This document shows positions 1 through 25,961 of a stretch of DNA of 64,000 nt, piece after piece (within the stretch, counting starts at the first letter, position 1; every line of letters begins with the position of its first letter). The DNA comes from Cololabis saira (taxonomy: Eukaryota > Chordata > Actinopteri > Beloniformes > Belonidae), in the NCBI RefSeq assembly GCF_033807715.1, contig NC_084607.1, positions 13,590,441 to 13,654,440 on the forward strand, given 5' to 3'. Under the pieces are notes generated by a model. It did not search any database and had not been told where the DNA came from. It saw nothing but the letters and a program-made list of their open reading frames with translations. A program made the position numbers and the translations under genes.

Positions 1-3000
1 ACCTACATCGCATACCACGCACCAAACTCACTCCAACCGCTTTCCCAGAAATGAGGGTGTGTTTTCAACTCCTCTGACTTGTCTCTTACTGTGCTTTTTA
101 CAAAAGAGCTGGGTCTAGGTTTAGAATTAATAGTTTTTTTTTTTTTTTGTTTTAGACTGAAACTGAATATTTTGCATGATGGAAAATCCTCTAAATGTCC
201 AAATGTGCTGGTTTTATATGCATTTCCAGGCAGGGAAAGCAATGTGGCATCGAGCCAGACACTGTTTACATGTTTGAAAGAACCAGATCTTGCTCTGTCT
301 GTGTCTACTTTCTACTTCTTTATTGCATCATTTCCAACTTCAACTTGCCAGCCGACAGAACTTGTAATGCCATGTGCCAGGGAAAATGATGTAAAACCCC
401 TCATTTATGGTGCCCAGATGATCACACCCAGTTTTAGTGAGGGCATCACTTTGGAAACTCGGTACGTGGTGTAACACCCTCATTCAGAAAGTGACCTAAA
501 AGGAAAAAAGACTTTACCACAAACAAACCGCCATACAACATGAGCTTTTGTTTCAGTTCTTTTTTTTTTTTTTTTTTTTTTTAAACAGACATTCTGTCTG
601 TACATCAGGGCAAGCATATTTCCTAATAAATTAATCACAGCATTTGTCACACTAAAAAGAGTGTGGAAACGTTCTTGCATGTGTGCAGTGTGACTTGGTG
701 GGGAAAAGTTGATGTTGGTTCCTCAGACAAAGAGCCTGTGTCTTTTCTCCCATGACATCAGCAGAGAGAAGACCTTCCTCTCACTGCTCTTGTGACCATC
801 CCCAGAGGATCTGCCCCAGTCTTCCCCGTTTTCCTGTGCTTTTGTTAAGAGTTTTCCACAGATGTGTTGTCCCTGATGTATAGCTTCAGTCTTCTTCCTT
901 CCTCCTTCGTCAGCCTTCGTCCTCAACCTATACACATATTTACACTCATGTAGGCATTTAAAGCCCGTAGGGCTTTTGTTGTTTTGCTTTCCACAACAAA
1001 AAAACACAATGTTAAAATGATGTTGCCCTGGGTGAAACAGAGTAGTTAAAATATATTTACAGTTAATTTTACTCTTAATCATCAATAGCTAGTCATAAGA
1101 TTAATTACAACCATTTTAATCACTTTAATACACTAGTCTTTATGAATACTCTTATTTATGTGTGGGTGCTATAAATATTTGTAAAGGTCGCAGTGTTGGA
1201 AGTTGCTGCTAATGTAATTTAAGAGAGGAAATGATGATTTAGAGAGCATTTTGATTTATTAGAACCAGATGACAGTTGATACACGCACAACTTTATGTTT
1301 CAAAGAGGTTGTTTAAGAAAACACTAAATATGGTAAGTTGTGTGTGCATCCATTTCTCTCTCCTGGTTCATCCACATGTAAATGTGTAAAACTGATCCAG
1401 TAGCTGGACCTCTGCACCACAGCACCAAGGTCATCATCCCACTATGATCCAATGAGCTTTTTTGATGTCTTGATTTTAATACCTCTTTCTTTTTTAAATT
1501 TACCCAAGCCCCTTTGTACTTTACACTTATACAGTCAATCAGTTCTGTTTTTTTTAATGATTTTATTCACAAGTGTTTGTTCTGTTTGGTATTGTAGAAA
1601 TGATCTGAACAAATACAAAATACATCCTTTTCCAAGTATCCCAGATTCAAATTTTGTAAAATTGGGCTTTTTTTTTGCTTTTATTTTTGTTATAGCATCT
1701 ATTAATTTGTGGAGTAGTGATGCATAGGTTAGTATTTAATCATTTTGATTATTTATTTTCCTTTAGTTGTACCCATTCACTTCGTAAAAATTATTTCTTA
1801 GGAAATGTGGCTGGTAAACCTCCCATTTCCACTGCTACAGAACGTACTGAACCAACCACAGCAAGGATGTGAATGGGCTTTATGTGATTCAGCGTACAGG
1901 ACAATCTAAGAGCCAATATTCAAAACAAATAAGATGGGAGCAGAATAGTTAATCGAGTCTTGGGAGAACACGTTTTCAGTGCAGAACGATCAGCAGTCCT
2001 TCAATGGCGTTCCTTCTCCACTGTGCACCATTTTGGATGTGTTTTGTTGATACGGGTCATGATTGTCATTCTGCCACACGTCACATGCTTCGTTTCTCTG
2101 ATGGTTGTATACATATCCCTTGGTTGCATCCATTCACGCTGAACATTGAAGTAGAAATCAGACCTCTGCACATATGTGAAATGATTGTGATTTTTAAATG
2201 AGCACTGTACATGCACACAGGTTTTTGAACCTGGTGAAAAGAACATGTATGCACATTTCAGCATTGATATGTTAACATAGTTTGCTATGAAACGAAATTT
2301 TTAAACAAATCTGAGTATCTGCAATGGTAAAAAAATGTGTCTTCAACATATTTCCAAACTAAAAAGTATATTATTTATTCTAAAGGTTATATAATAAATA
2401 CAGCTTAAAATAATATGTATGCTTCAAGTAAAGGGGCCTATATTGTTTGTTGTTACATCATCTTTATGTTGATGGCACATTGGCAGAAAAAAGACTGAAC
2501 TATTTGTATAAAAGGAGTGGTTAACTTTAATATGCCCTGATAAGATCTATTAATAGGTATTAAAGTGCCAATTGAAGTAATGCAAATTTTGTCGGTGTAG
2601 TTGTTTAACTGACAAATATGTAAGCTGTGAGAACTGTTCAAGCACTCATGTACTGTACCACTGTTACCATTGGAGGATTGTCAGTGTTTTGTATTGATCT
2701 ATTTATTTTTTTAAATCAAATTTCCACACACACTTCCATGTCAGACCCAGATATGTCTCCTGTGGTCTGAAAATGTCGGGAACTACACCAGAAACACACT
2801 CTATCTGGTAATTCAGTTCATTTTCCACCTAATAATTTCAGTTTTGGGCATGTTGTGGTGGATGTACATGCGACTGGTTTGTGTGGTCTGACCGCATACA
2901 GCAGCCGGACATGCTTGCTGAAACTGTAAGTATGTACTTGATTGTGTCTGTTGGTCCAATCACCAACCCAACCAGAAAAACTTTATAAGTCTCTTTGTCA

Positions 3001-6000
3001 TGATAGCTCGACACCTCTCTCGCCTTTCTTTCATCCTCATGTTTGCCTGTGCAACAGATGGAAGAGATTCAAATCTTAGAACTTTTTTAAATTACCTTGC
3101 TGTTGTGTGTGTAAATTGAATGGGTTTTCTCCTCCGCTAATCCAGAGAGGGACCTGAAGATTAAATCGGTCTGTGCTGCTAATATCTCTACAAAATATTA
3201 TATATAATCCCTCTACCTGCAGTCAACCAAGTTCCAGCTATTGTCTGTAACGGACAGCCGGCATGAGTGACAAATGTGTTTTATATGCTTTGTAACTGAC
3301 CCTGTTCATAAACACATCTGTATTCTTATAGACACATTTGCACCGCCCACATGTACAGTATCTGCGTGTGCAGATATGCACAGCCAGCAGTGACGATGAT
3401 AATCAATGTTGGCAATCGATAATTAGTTTTTTAGGCTATTACAAATTACAAATTACGTTAAGGAGGCATTTGATGAAATAACATGTAAAAGTTGCATCCA
3501 TCTGAAGGTTTTAAGTTATTTTAGCAGGTGTATTGAAAAACCTGAAATGGTAAAATACAGAGTAAAAATCTTAATTAAACTTCACCATGAAAATGATCAA
3601 ACTATAGGAGCACCAAATAAAATGCAGAGGAGAATAGGTTATTCAAATATTTACATTTATATTGTCATATTTCATTAAATGATAAGCGTCCTGTCCCAAT
3701 CGTAACGTACGGAGGCTTACATTTACATTTTATATTTAAAATGCATTAGATCCATAGGTTTTCCTCTACCCTGTGTATGTGTGTACATCTGTATTAATGT
3801 CTAACTTCTAGTGACATGGCTTTCTCACCACTGCAGGCCACGCTTATTCATCCCTCTTAAGTTCGATGTTCCTTTACACTGAAGTCTCTAGTCATCCTCT
3901 GAAGGGGAGGGTTTTACCTATTATTATTGTTGGTGTACAGTGACGTAGCCTTATCATAGCCAGAGATGGGATGTGTGTGTTTATACTCGCGGTGTGGATG
4001 TGTTCCTGTGCATGTGAGCAAACGATGTTGTTTCCGCAGTCGTGTGGACCGGACACAGAGAATGCACCCGGTCTGCAGCATGTTTCCTGCCTTCATTCAC
4101 ACATCACCCCCTCCTCTGCTCGGCTTTTCCTTCCCTCCAGTCCAGTTAAACAAGCAGAGTAACGTGACCCCCTTCATGCTGGTGGTCTCCTACAATGGGT
4201 GTCACCACTGAGCTGGTGACTGTCCATTTTTTTAAAATATTTTTAGTCCTGTCGATTGGATTAGATAACAGTTGAGAAAGTGGAAACCATTTTTGTTCTG
4301 CTGTTTTTTACGTGTTGCAGTCTTTTTCAGCACCGTACACCCTCTTATGATGCCTCTGAAACCGTGATTGAGTTAGCTTGTCTTGTGCCTCACCCAGAGT
4401 ATTTTTCTCCACTGGGAATTTGCTTAGTTCGCCATTTCCATTGATGGAGGAATGAAAACTTGAGCCTGCTCTTGCTTTTTTTGACTATGATCAGACTGCA
4501 CAATGACCCTTGTTCAGCCTAGTCCACATCAGGCCATACAATGAAGCCTATTGTAGCCATGATTCAGGCTGATATCATGCTGGAAACTATTTAGATGGGG
4601 ATCACATGTTGTCAGGGCATGGTCTTTCAGAGATTCTCCTCTTACTCATTTAATAAGAGAATGTCAAACCTCCTGTGGACAATAAGATGCTTGTATGAAG
4701 CCTCAAGATATATTTGAGGGTACAGTGATTCGCAATAATTGCATGGTTTATTCCTTTTTGTTGTCTAAAACAATGGCCTCTTTTTAAGCTTTCAATGGCT
4801 GAACCCTGGTTTTGAGGTGAAAAGGGAAATAAAATCTTGTTGGGAAGTCGGATGCTGATGATGTTGCTCTCATGATCATAGTAGGATGTTCAAATAGAGA
4901 TCTTTGGCACTCGTATAGTTGTTGACTTTAATCTGGTTTGACAACTCTTGTCCAATTGGGAAATTTAATATGTTGGCAAGCGCATATTAAATGGTTTGGG
5001 TGGCTTTTTAAAATTTATGTGACTGCTGCTGTCTGTAAAATTGTAAAACTGATTTGAAAAACATTTTGAATGCAAGTAGCATTTAATTACTTATAATAAG
5101 ATGACATTACCTCATGTCTGTTTTACTAAATATAATCGGTATTCAAACTTTTGAAGAGATTTATGTATAATCTGGTAAATATAATAATATTAAAGTATCA
5201 TATTTTTAGCGAATATCATGAACCGCTTCAGTCTCAACATATAATTTCTTCATAATGGCACATAGTCCTTGTGCCATAGGGTGAAGTTGTGCAGTAGGCC
5301 TCATTGGCTGCAGTGATTTTCCACTCTTGTGGGCTACAGCTGAAGATTCACTGAGTTGATGATAAGCTTTTATGGAAAACAAATGGGTTTCAGGTTTTGG
5401 CAGCTGCAGCCAAGCCTAAAACTAACTGCTTAATCGCGAAGCCGTGAAGGCTGTTTTACTATGAACTCACTCGCTCAACTGGGCAGTGTTACATCGAACT
5501 GAAGTGACCACACACAACAAAACACAATTATTTTGTTGTTGTTCAAAACAGTATGAGCCTTCGCCTGCGTCGTACTGTATATTTAGCCCATGGTGGGATT
5601 GTCTTTGCCGTCAGCTGCTTCCTGAAGATTAGACACACAAACTCAGCTCCACTCTGAGACATCATACAGATTCACTAAGTGAGCCTTATTTTTCCACTAA
5701 AACCCTTTTTGCTATCTCCTTTAGGGAGATGAAACAGGCTTTAACAGCAGTAGTGAGAACAGAAATGTGCTAGTTAAATGTGCAGCCTTGTATGCACGGA
5801 AACCCCAGTAAGATGTGAGCTGTAAATAATTTACCTGTGCAGAATGATTCAATAATTCACGTGCTGATTTAGACACGCGTCTCTTAATGTTTCTCCTTCA
5901 ATGAAAAAATGAAGAAGACTTAAACGTATGGAGAGCTAACGTTCAGTTGTATGACATTGCTAGTAAACACTGAAATTAAAGTCCTTGTGCTTTCTCAGTT

Positions 6001-7734
6001 TCTGCGTAGTGGAACATGCGCCGCCACTCCCTCGTATTGATTTCCTGTGAAGGATATTACTTCACTTATGGAGGCTGTTTCTTGTTGCTGATAAAATAAT
6101 AAGATTTCTGGCTCCACTACCTGGCTGGCAATATTAACGGCTTTGTAGAGGAAAGGAAGAAGGTCCACACAGCACGATGGCAAACACAGATGGCGTTCAT
6201 TACTTTCACAGAGGTTGGTGGCCACGTCCAGTTCTCTGAAACTGTCTTGATTTGCGCAGGTTTTGAGAAGCGCAGTCTTATTTTTGTCAAAAGGGGAACA
6301 GCCTACCACACAGAGATATGGGACATGAGAGATTTTTCTTTCTTTTTTGCTTCCCCCCCCTTCTCTCTCGCTCCCTCCATGATGGCTTCAGTTTCATCCA
6401 AATGTAAATTTGCAACAGAAGTCTATAAATAGATCACATGTATGCAAGCTGCTGCTGTTAAGAGGGCATTTATGCTTTTAGAAGCTATTCATATCTCTGG
6501 CTCTCAGTAAAACATTGTTATGACTGAAAGGCAGCCTAGTGTTGGAAAGAGTACAAATCTAAGATCTAATGCTGAAATCACTGTAACTGTTATATCGCAG
6601 TTTTTTTTGTACGTTTTTTTGTTTTTTTTGTCAAGACAGGCGAGCCAGATTGTTAAAGCTTGTACTAAAAAATAAGGTGGGAAAAGGTATGAGGGTGTTC
6701 CACCCTTCCTGGCTGGGCCAGCCTTCTTAGAGCACCATCTACCTTGCCAGACGCAGCAGCCTCGCCTGCCCACCATGCACGCCCCGCGGCTAGCTGTGAC
6801 ACTTGATCTCTGGGTCAGCTGCGACAGATATTTCTGCTGTCTCTGTCTATATTTTTTTTTCTTTTTTATGTCGTAGGAGCTGGTTTGGTGTGACAGACTG
6901 TCACATGTCACTAGGGTCGATTCCGATGACTTCAGCTTTTACTGGTCCTCAGTCACATTTCACTTTGTAGCTTGTGACTGCATTTTGAAGTGTTTTTTTT
7001 TCTCTCACTCTGCCCATTATAGAAGGAGATGGTGATTTTAAGCTGGAACTATAGCTCAGCTTGTTTTTCACGTGTAAGAGTAGAGAAACACTCCTCTTGG
7101 TTTCTGCAGCAGCTCGCAAAGAAGCTATATGATAGTGGCAATATGACATCCACAACCAGTCTCCTGGCATTAATGTGGGCTCTGCATCATAACATGATTA
7201 TTTTTAGTGCCTGTCGCCGTTCTGTTTCCATCCTCCCCTGAATGAAGTAAAAGCATCTTTGTAGTTTTTTCAGCTTCTTAATTCACTCCCCCCCCCCAAT
7301 GTGCCATATAAAGATCAAAAATAAAAAAATCAAGGCCTCAGTTGCCTGCAGAAACTGCCTCATTCATTTGAATACATTTACAGTCAAGCACCTCTCCTCA
7401 TCATTTCATTTAAAAGGAACTACAGGCTACTTGTGTTTTGTGACAGATTCAGCAGTTGTAGATTTATCTGATCTATGACATTTCATTAAAAAAAAACAAT
7501 CACATGTTAGTGTTTTGTATTGTATAATTTTCTAGCTCTACTTGTAAAACAAAAATGTCGGTACTCCAGTTTCCTTCTATTGTTTCCATTGTAAAGCCTC
7601 CGAGAACAACGTTAGAAACAGTGAACAGTAGGAGCTTTTATGGAGAATGACTAACTGTTGGAGTATGTGGAAAACCTATGGTTACCTGTTTTTGCCATGT
7701 ATTTGTTCACCTAATCTCTTAATCTCTAACCTGC

Positions 7735-7890
7735 ATATTTTGCCACTGTTTGGTTTAAGGTTTATAGGGGAGTTTTTACCTGCCATATATTATGTAATAA
7801 TTGCTCGGGGGTCATGTTCTGGGTCTCTGGAAAGCACCTAGAGACAGCTTGCGTTGTAATAGACGCTACATAAATAAAATTGAATTGAAT
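7735..7890 (+). repeat. 3' tail of a fish retroposon (LINE/SINE type)
   Basis: The segment runs from a conserved-looking block containing GGGGTCATGTTCTGGGTCTC through GTTGTAATAGACGCTACATA and ends in AATAAAATTGAATTGAAT. A short direct-repeat tail of TTGAA units is typical of 3' ends of teleost LINE and SINE copies. Only the 3' end is recognisable and no coding part is visible. Identification rests on pattern memory, so the family is not named. Confidence 0.6.
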
Positions 7891-10348
7891 ATTTTGTCAA
7901 CTGCTAAAAATTAGCTAATCTGTTTAATAAAAGGAAGGAAAAAAATAGAAATACTAATTGGAAAGTCTGTCTTTTAGCGGTGAAAGAAATGACAGAAACA
8001 TTGGGGGAGAGAGGGAATGAAAGGAGGAATAAAAGCCTGAAGCCAGGGAGCGCTGCAGCTCATAAGGGTGAGGTCACCTGACTTCTCACTACTCGGATTA
8101 ACAAGGTCATCCATCCTGCCTGTGTGCTCTAGACAGGCTTTCTTCTTTCCACTGGCCACATTGGCTCAACATCTTCCTCCTCCAGCTCGCAGGGGCCACA
8201 TTTAGCCACTCACCACTGGCTTGATCAGCCTCAGTGATGCAGCTCTTCCTACCACCATCAGGGCCTCCTGTGGACTAACGCGTAGCAGTGGAGCACACAC
8301 ACGCAGAGCTGGAAACCAACCAGCTCCGGTCCATAATAGTTGGACTACATGTGGTTCCCAGCGGCCCTGCTATTTTAAATTGTTTTTGTTTCATCCTGAG
8401 ATTTTGTGGAATGTAGGTATGGCACGCGCTATTTAAAAAAGAAAAAAAAAACAAAGGCCTTGCACACAGGCGATTTCAGGAATGTAGAAATACTTTACAA
8501 GACTTTCTCAGAAATGCCTTTAATTATCCTTCTACCTGGGTGATATGGTACAGTGAAATGTCCTTGGGCAACTGAACCAAAAATGATGGAGCCAGTGTAA
8601 AAGCAGCCACAGCCAGATTACTCTTTTATTTATGATGGAGAAATAAACAAGAGGGCAAGGCTTTTCTTACGAGCTTCTACACTGCATGAAGCATGGGAGC
8701 AAAGGGAAGAAAACTGACGACACTGCATGCAATGACTAAGCTGAAAGTAAAGCAGTAGCTAAATTTTTTCCTCTCCAGCTCTAGTCGAGGTGGTACTTAG
8801 TGCTCCATCCACAGAGTTTGCCTTCTATTTGGCTTGAAGCTCCACATGTGACAGCTAGAGTGATTGCGTGAAATGGCATGGAAAACCTCACTGGGCTAGA
8901 CTTTTGTATGCAGAATGTAATTTCATAGGATTGCGCCTCCCCAAAACGGAGACATAATAATGGCTGCGCCTGTCATCCTCGGTCATTATAGCGTAATGGA
9001 CATTCCAGCACCTGCAGATGTCAGCTTGCCCCGTGAGTTTTGTCCGCCTGTCTGTTCTCTGCCGGCTAATGCGTCCTGGAGACACAGCGTCAGCCTGGGA
9101 ATGAAAAACAGTCCGTGCAGAGTTTTCGGTGGTCTGATTGTGCAGGATGTGTGAGGTTCTTCCACAGAGCAGGAAGTCCTATCTTACAGGGCCCCCTCTA
9201 GATGTCAATCTGGAAGTCAAAACAAATCCTTTTGTGAAAATAGATTTAATCATGGCGGTTAAAAGAATCAGGGACGGGAATGTAAACATTGTGGGAAACG
9301 ATTACACACTTCAAATTGTTGCTATAAACCACTTCAACCAGAAAAAAGGATAAAAATAAAATGCACAACATCCTTGAGAAAATGATAAGACGTCATGATG
9401 TGTATGTAAAGGAATGGGGAAGTTGAATAGTTTGCATAGCATACTCTTGTATGACTAAGCTTTTTTTTCTTTTTCTCTCAAACATAAATCTATATAGCAA
9501 GCACTTTCAAAGACGACCTAATATTACAGTCTGGGTATTTGCCAGAGCCCGAGTTAAGCGGTTCTTTCCCCAAGGATATCTGCTTCTGAAGGACTTCCTA
9601 CCTACAATCTCAGTTTTTTCAGACAAGGACCAGCCTTGACTTCAGTCCTCTCCGTGCTGTAATATGTCATTTTGGCAGTCGGGAAAGAAATGCATGTGGA
9701 TACCACGGTCATAGCTGACTTCTTTGAGCTGTGACTATTCCAGCTATTCCAGCTCAACTCCTCCTCAGACACGTGCAACAGGCCAGTGCCAGTTCTGCTG
9801 CCATGCTGTCTTTGGAAGGGGACATGAGAGAAATACGTTGCAGGACTTCCAAGACGCTTGGCTTTGCTGCCCGTGGACTGTAAGAGGTTTACTTTGGGCT
9901 CTGACCAAATAGTCTTTAAAGTACTGCTCAGCAGACTATTGGAAAGCATAACAATGGCTCAGTGGGTGTATAAATATTAAATATCAAGTCCCATTGCCTG
10001 CTGGCATTGTCAATGTGTATTTGTCATGATTACGAGACAGTTATGGTTGTTCTGTGAGACACGGACGAGTAAACTATCCTCTCCCCTTCAGCCACTTGAT
10101 TGCAAATTTTAGGTTTGCGTGTTGCTGCTTTAATTTGACTAGCAATTTGAGCTGGTAACTAGTAATCAAGAAGACCTGATGCAAACAGGGATGAGATGTG
10201 AGGGAGCTGTAAACAGGAAAAGGGGAGAAAAATCCCCTAAAGCATGGGGGGTGAAGCTCTGCTAAGACAATAAGAATCAGTTTAGTTTATTTCCACCCAA
10301 CCTCTTTTATACATTTATACTTTTATCAGCACATCATCTGCAGCAACC

Positions 10349-11151
10349 TACGACGGAGTATTAGGGCCAAACAAAAAAACAAAAAAAGGAAATTACGAGA
10401 ATAAAGTCATAATGTAATGAGAATAAAGTCGTAAAATTACGAGAATAAAGTCATAATATTACGAGAATAAAGTCGTAAAATTACGAGAATAAAGTCATAA
10501 TATTACGAGAATAAAGTCATAATATTACGAGAATAAAGTCGTAATATATTATAAATATATAAATATAACTTCACAAGATGCTCAATAGTCCTCATTTTAA
10601 CACAGGGAGAAGAAGCTCTTCCTGTTAGAGTTCTCATAAATTATATTCTCATAATATTACGACTTTATTCTCGTAATGTTACGACTTTATTCTCGTAATT
10701 TTACGACTTTATTCTTGTAATGTTACGACTTTATTCTCGTAATTTTACGACTTTATTCTCGTAATATTACGACTTTACTCTCATAATATTACGACTTTAT
10801 TCTATTACGACTTTATTCTCGCAACATTACGACTTTATTCTCGTAATTTTACGACTTTATTCTCGTAATATTACGACTTTATTCTCATAATATTACGACT
10901 TTATTCTCGTAATGTTACGACTTTATTCTCGTAATTTTACGACTTTATTCTTGTAATGTTACGACTTTATTCTCATAATATTACGACTTTACTCTCATAA
11001 TATTACGACTTTATTCTATTACGACTTTATTCTCGCAACATTACGACTTTATTCTCGTAATTTTACGACTTTATTCTCATTATATTATGACTTTATTCTC
11101 GTAATTTCCATTTTCTTTTGTCTTAGTTTGGCCCTAATACTCCGTCGTAGC
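10349..11151. mobile_element. Palindromic MITE filled with a tandem array of ~20-nt units
   Basis: The ends are inverted copies: the left begins CTACGACGGAGTATTAGGGC and the right ends in its reverse complement. GCAACC flanks both sides and may be the target-site duplication. Inside, about seven units of ACGAGAATAAAGTCRTAAT run on the left (about 10397-10545). More than twenty reverse-complement units (TTACGACTTTATTCTCGTAA) run on the right (about 10640-11105). A spacer of about 95 bases separates them. Each unit is itself a small inverted repeat (TTACGA...TCGTAA). No coding capacity is present. Confidence 0.8.
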
Positions 11152-12947
11152 AACCAGAGGTTAATTGGGAGTTTCCCTTGCTAGTGGATGTCAGTCCCAT
11201 CCTGTTTTTGGAACCAGAATCATCAACTCTCAAGGAGATGCTTCATAATTGCTCTACATCAGGATTCCTGCTGTTTGCATTAATGGCAGAAGTAATTAAA
11301 CATTAGTAAAATATAAAAGGACTGTTGTTGTAACTGTGAGTCCAGCGTAAACTGAGACACCAGCATCACATGTGCATTCCCCTTGAAGGCAGTAGCTTTA
11401 GTCTTTGAGTGGTTAAGCTTGTAGTGTATAATGCAGACAAAGAAGAGGTTAAGAAATATTTAAGTAAGAGGGACTCTTTGCTGTCATCCTCCTTATCTGT
11501 TCTCTTCCAAGCTGTAGGAGTCTGCTTTTTGTCTAGTCCAGTTTGCTTTGCTAATGCTGGTATCGCAGTCCAAACAATGTCACTGGAGGTCACGTGAAAT
11601 TCAAGAAATACTTTACAGATTATGAATGAAAATTAGTTTGCATTGTAACAATTTAACAAATTTTGCGTATTATATAGAGTATATGCAGGTTGTGTTTGAC
11701 CCACAGTTACCGAGATCATGTTTAATTCTTCACACTCTGGCACACCGCTGATGACCCACGCTGCTCCCAGTGTGAGCTTTTTCCTTCCGTCTCTGGTGAG
11801 AGCCACTGACAGCACTTCCCAGCCTCACATGGGCTAAAACAGAACCCTGCGGTGCCTTCAAATGCCAATGTGAAACAGATGTGGTCACAAAATGCCACTG
11901 AATTTTTTTTTTTTTTTCTCATTTCCCCCAAGGAGCTTGAGCTGCAACAAGAGAAGTGAGGACATATTGTGACTTGTTAAAACTTCCAGATGTGACAGAG
12001 TTAGTGAAATCTATACTCTTGAGGCATTTTAACTTTAAGACGAACTGCGAAAGAATTAACATCAGGGCAGGAAGGAGATTCTTCAAATTCATTTGGTTTT
12101 ATAATTGCTCCATGTCTGAAAAAAGACGCACTCTTTTGCAAATTTTTACATTCCTGCACTTTTCTTTTGCAGAAAGAAAAACCTTATTTTTTTTTTTAAC
12201 ATTTCTCCTTGTACCGAGTGAAAGAAGGGTTGGTTTAATCAATTGTAAATAATTGCATACAGTTTTAATGGATTCTGTATAGGAGCAAATCTGAACTGTA
12301 AAGTTTATTTTTCCGTGGGAATAATTGGAATGCAGAAAATGACGGGAAACATGCCCAGAGAAGTGAGGTTAGTCGGTGGGATGATGAAATGTCGGGCTGT
12401 GATAACGAGGCTGCAGCTATAGGCGGACGGCGTGATGCTCGGGTTTATTGCGCGCCTCCTGCCGTCCCAAGGCCCCGTCGTGGGAATCCATACAAAGTCA
12501 TTAGTCCTTGATAGATGTGTGTTCTCTCGAAGCAGAAGTACTTTCAACCACACAGAGGAATAAAGCTTTTAGGTGAGAGTTAAGAGATTACGGTCCTCAC
12601 TCTCCAGTGTGTATGCCTCCCCCCAAACAATACTGTGGTGGTTTTTTGGGGGGAGAGGTTTTACTCATCCGTAGACTATTCTCTGTGGTTTTTCTTTACT
12701 ATCCAAGGAACAGAAACATGTCAACGCCCATGTTTGAACCAAATCAAGGACCTTAGCACCCTCTTGTGAAATTGTTTTGCAGCAAGAAAAAAAATACAAC
12801 GGTTATACTGTACTGCAGAAACTTACATGTTTAACCTCTCATTTTTATTTCATGGCTTTTAATTAATTTAAAGCAGTTATAACAATGACATTTCTTTCCT
12901 TCTTTTCCCATCCGTGCAGCTGGCAGGCCTGGGGTGGGACAGAGAAC

Positions 12948-23530
<10,583 letters not shown>

Positions 23531-24732
23531 AGTTCGAGCACAGCAGGAAGGCATCAGATAGATAGATGTGGACTGGCAGGGGATGGTTTTCCCCTTCTCT
23601 GTGAAATAAAACGATGTGGATGTGTTCTTTTACTCTGTCATTATGAATACCTTCCCCCCTCATCATAAGGACCTCCTTTTCCTTGCTTCCCTGTTCACAA
23701 GCGGTCGTATTTACTCCTCAGTGTCCAGTGAAACAAAGCTACGGCACTTCAGAAACTTATCAAAGCGCTCAGCCCTTTACACGAGAGGCAGAAGTTAAGA
23801 GAAGCCGGCGCTGGTACAGAGGAAAGGACCATTTTCTACATTCACAATCCAGATAGTTTTTATTGTTATTCAGGCAACCTCATACAGAAGCAGGGACAAG
23901 AAATATCAATACCTTTGGTGCCTTGTTGTTAAATGTACCAACTACTGCCATATTTTTGTTACATTATGCTGAGCACTCGAATGTCTCCGTTTATTTGTTT
24001 ATTGCTTCTCAAGAAGTGATCATTGTTTTGAACACGGTAGTGTTTTAGCTACCTGTCTACACACATGTAACTGAAAACAGTAAAAAGAAAAAAAAATTCT
24101 GCAAAATAAAAAAGGTCTCCTACTTTTTTTTTAACTGCAAGAAACTGACTGCTGAACATTGTTCTGTTTTATTTTCATTTTATTTAAATCAAATGATTCA
24201 GATACCTGCATCTAACGTTCAAGTCACGTGTAGCTCCTCAAACAACATACAGTATGCAGCGGTAAGCAAGAGATTTATTGCATCATACATGATTTGTTCC
24301 CTTTTTAAAAAAAAAAAAAAAAAAAACATCTTTTAACTATTTTCTTAACTCCAAATTGCATTTTTCTTGTAAATGTTATCTAATCAGGCTCTTATTAAGA
24401 AAGAGCCACAGAAATGAATGAGGGAAAAATAACATTGAGGTCAAAGCTGATGTTCTACTGGTAATGCAGAGGATGCGATGTGTTGTCTGATAAGCCAGAT
24501 TATAGACTGCAAAAAAAAGCAAGTGGTAGATTTTGTTCACTGAAGAGCAACCATTCTTAGTCTCTATTGTCTTCACACAGACCTGGCTCCTTATTCACTG
24601 GGTTAACAGAGACACAAACACCAGGATGATGAAACCCAGGCCAACGGAGCACAGTGGCCCCTTCATCTGTCTATATTTGATCTTTTCGTGTCCTCTGTCG
24701 GAGATGAACAAGTGAAAGGAAGGTGGAGGAGA
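23531..24732. other. Convergent 3' untranslated/intergenic interval between rhbdf1 and aanat2
   Basis: rhbdf1 (+) and aanat2 (-) end facing each other, with stop codons about 1.2 kb apart. AATAAA at 23605 and 24105 can serve rhbdf1. TTTATT at 24274-24279 (AATAAA on the minus strand) can serve aanat2. No coding frame is supported here. A poly(A) run lies near 24308-24326. Confidence 0.7.
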
Positions 24733-25792
<1,060 letters not shown>

Positions 25793-25955
25793 CTAAAGTC
25801 CCCCTGACCTGTCTGTCCGTCCCCCAACTCCGTCTGCAGTTGAACTCACTTCAGTAGGTGAGATGCTGATCTTCACAGCTCTCCTGTTGTCTCCTCCTCT
25901 TCTTTCTACCCCATCTCATAATGCAAAGTGCTTGTCTCAAAGCAGGTTATCTGCG

Positions 25956-25961
25956 CACGTG
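25956..25961. promoter_or_regulatory. E-box CACGTG upstream of aanat2
   Basis: A perfect palindromic CACGTG lies 254 bases upstream of the aanat2 start codon. Vertebrate AANAT genes, including fish aanat2, are known to be driven by CLOCK/BMAL through such E-boxes together with OTX sites. I found no exact TAATCC OTX site close by; the nearest is GGATTTA on the minus strand at about 25974-25980. Confidence 0.5.

Larger units (their letters stand above)
1..12919. other. Non-coding region upstream of the first rhbdf1 coding exon
   Basis: No stretch here gives a convincing protein family match or a chain of phase-compatible exons. The open frames are short, low-complexity and unsupported. The first coding exon of rhbdf1 follows a splice acceptor at 12919, so at least one 5' untranslated exon must lie upstream, in this region or beyond it, but I could not place it. 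Apart from the retroposon tail near 7.7 kb and the palindromic array at 10.3-11.2 kb, I see only AT-rich unique-looking DNA with short homopolymers. Confidence 0.6.

Noticed and set aside
79..474. 131-codon plus-strand frame at the left edge
   Set aside because: Crosses poly(T), composition is not protein-like, and no family resemblance or splice partner was seen.
723..1085. 120-codon minus-strand frame
   Set aside because: No recognisable domain, no splice structure and biased toward Lys/Cys/His in AT-rich DNA.
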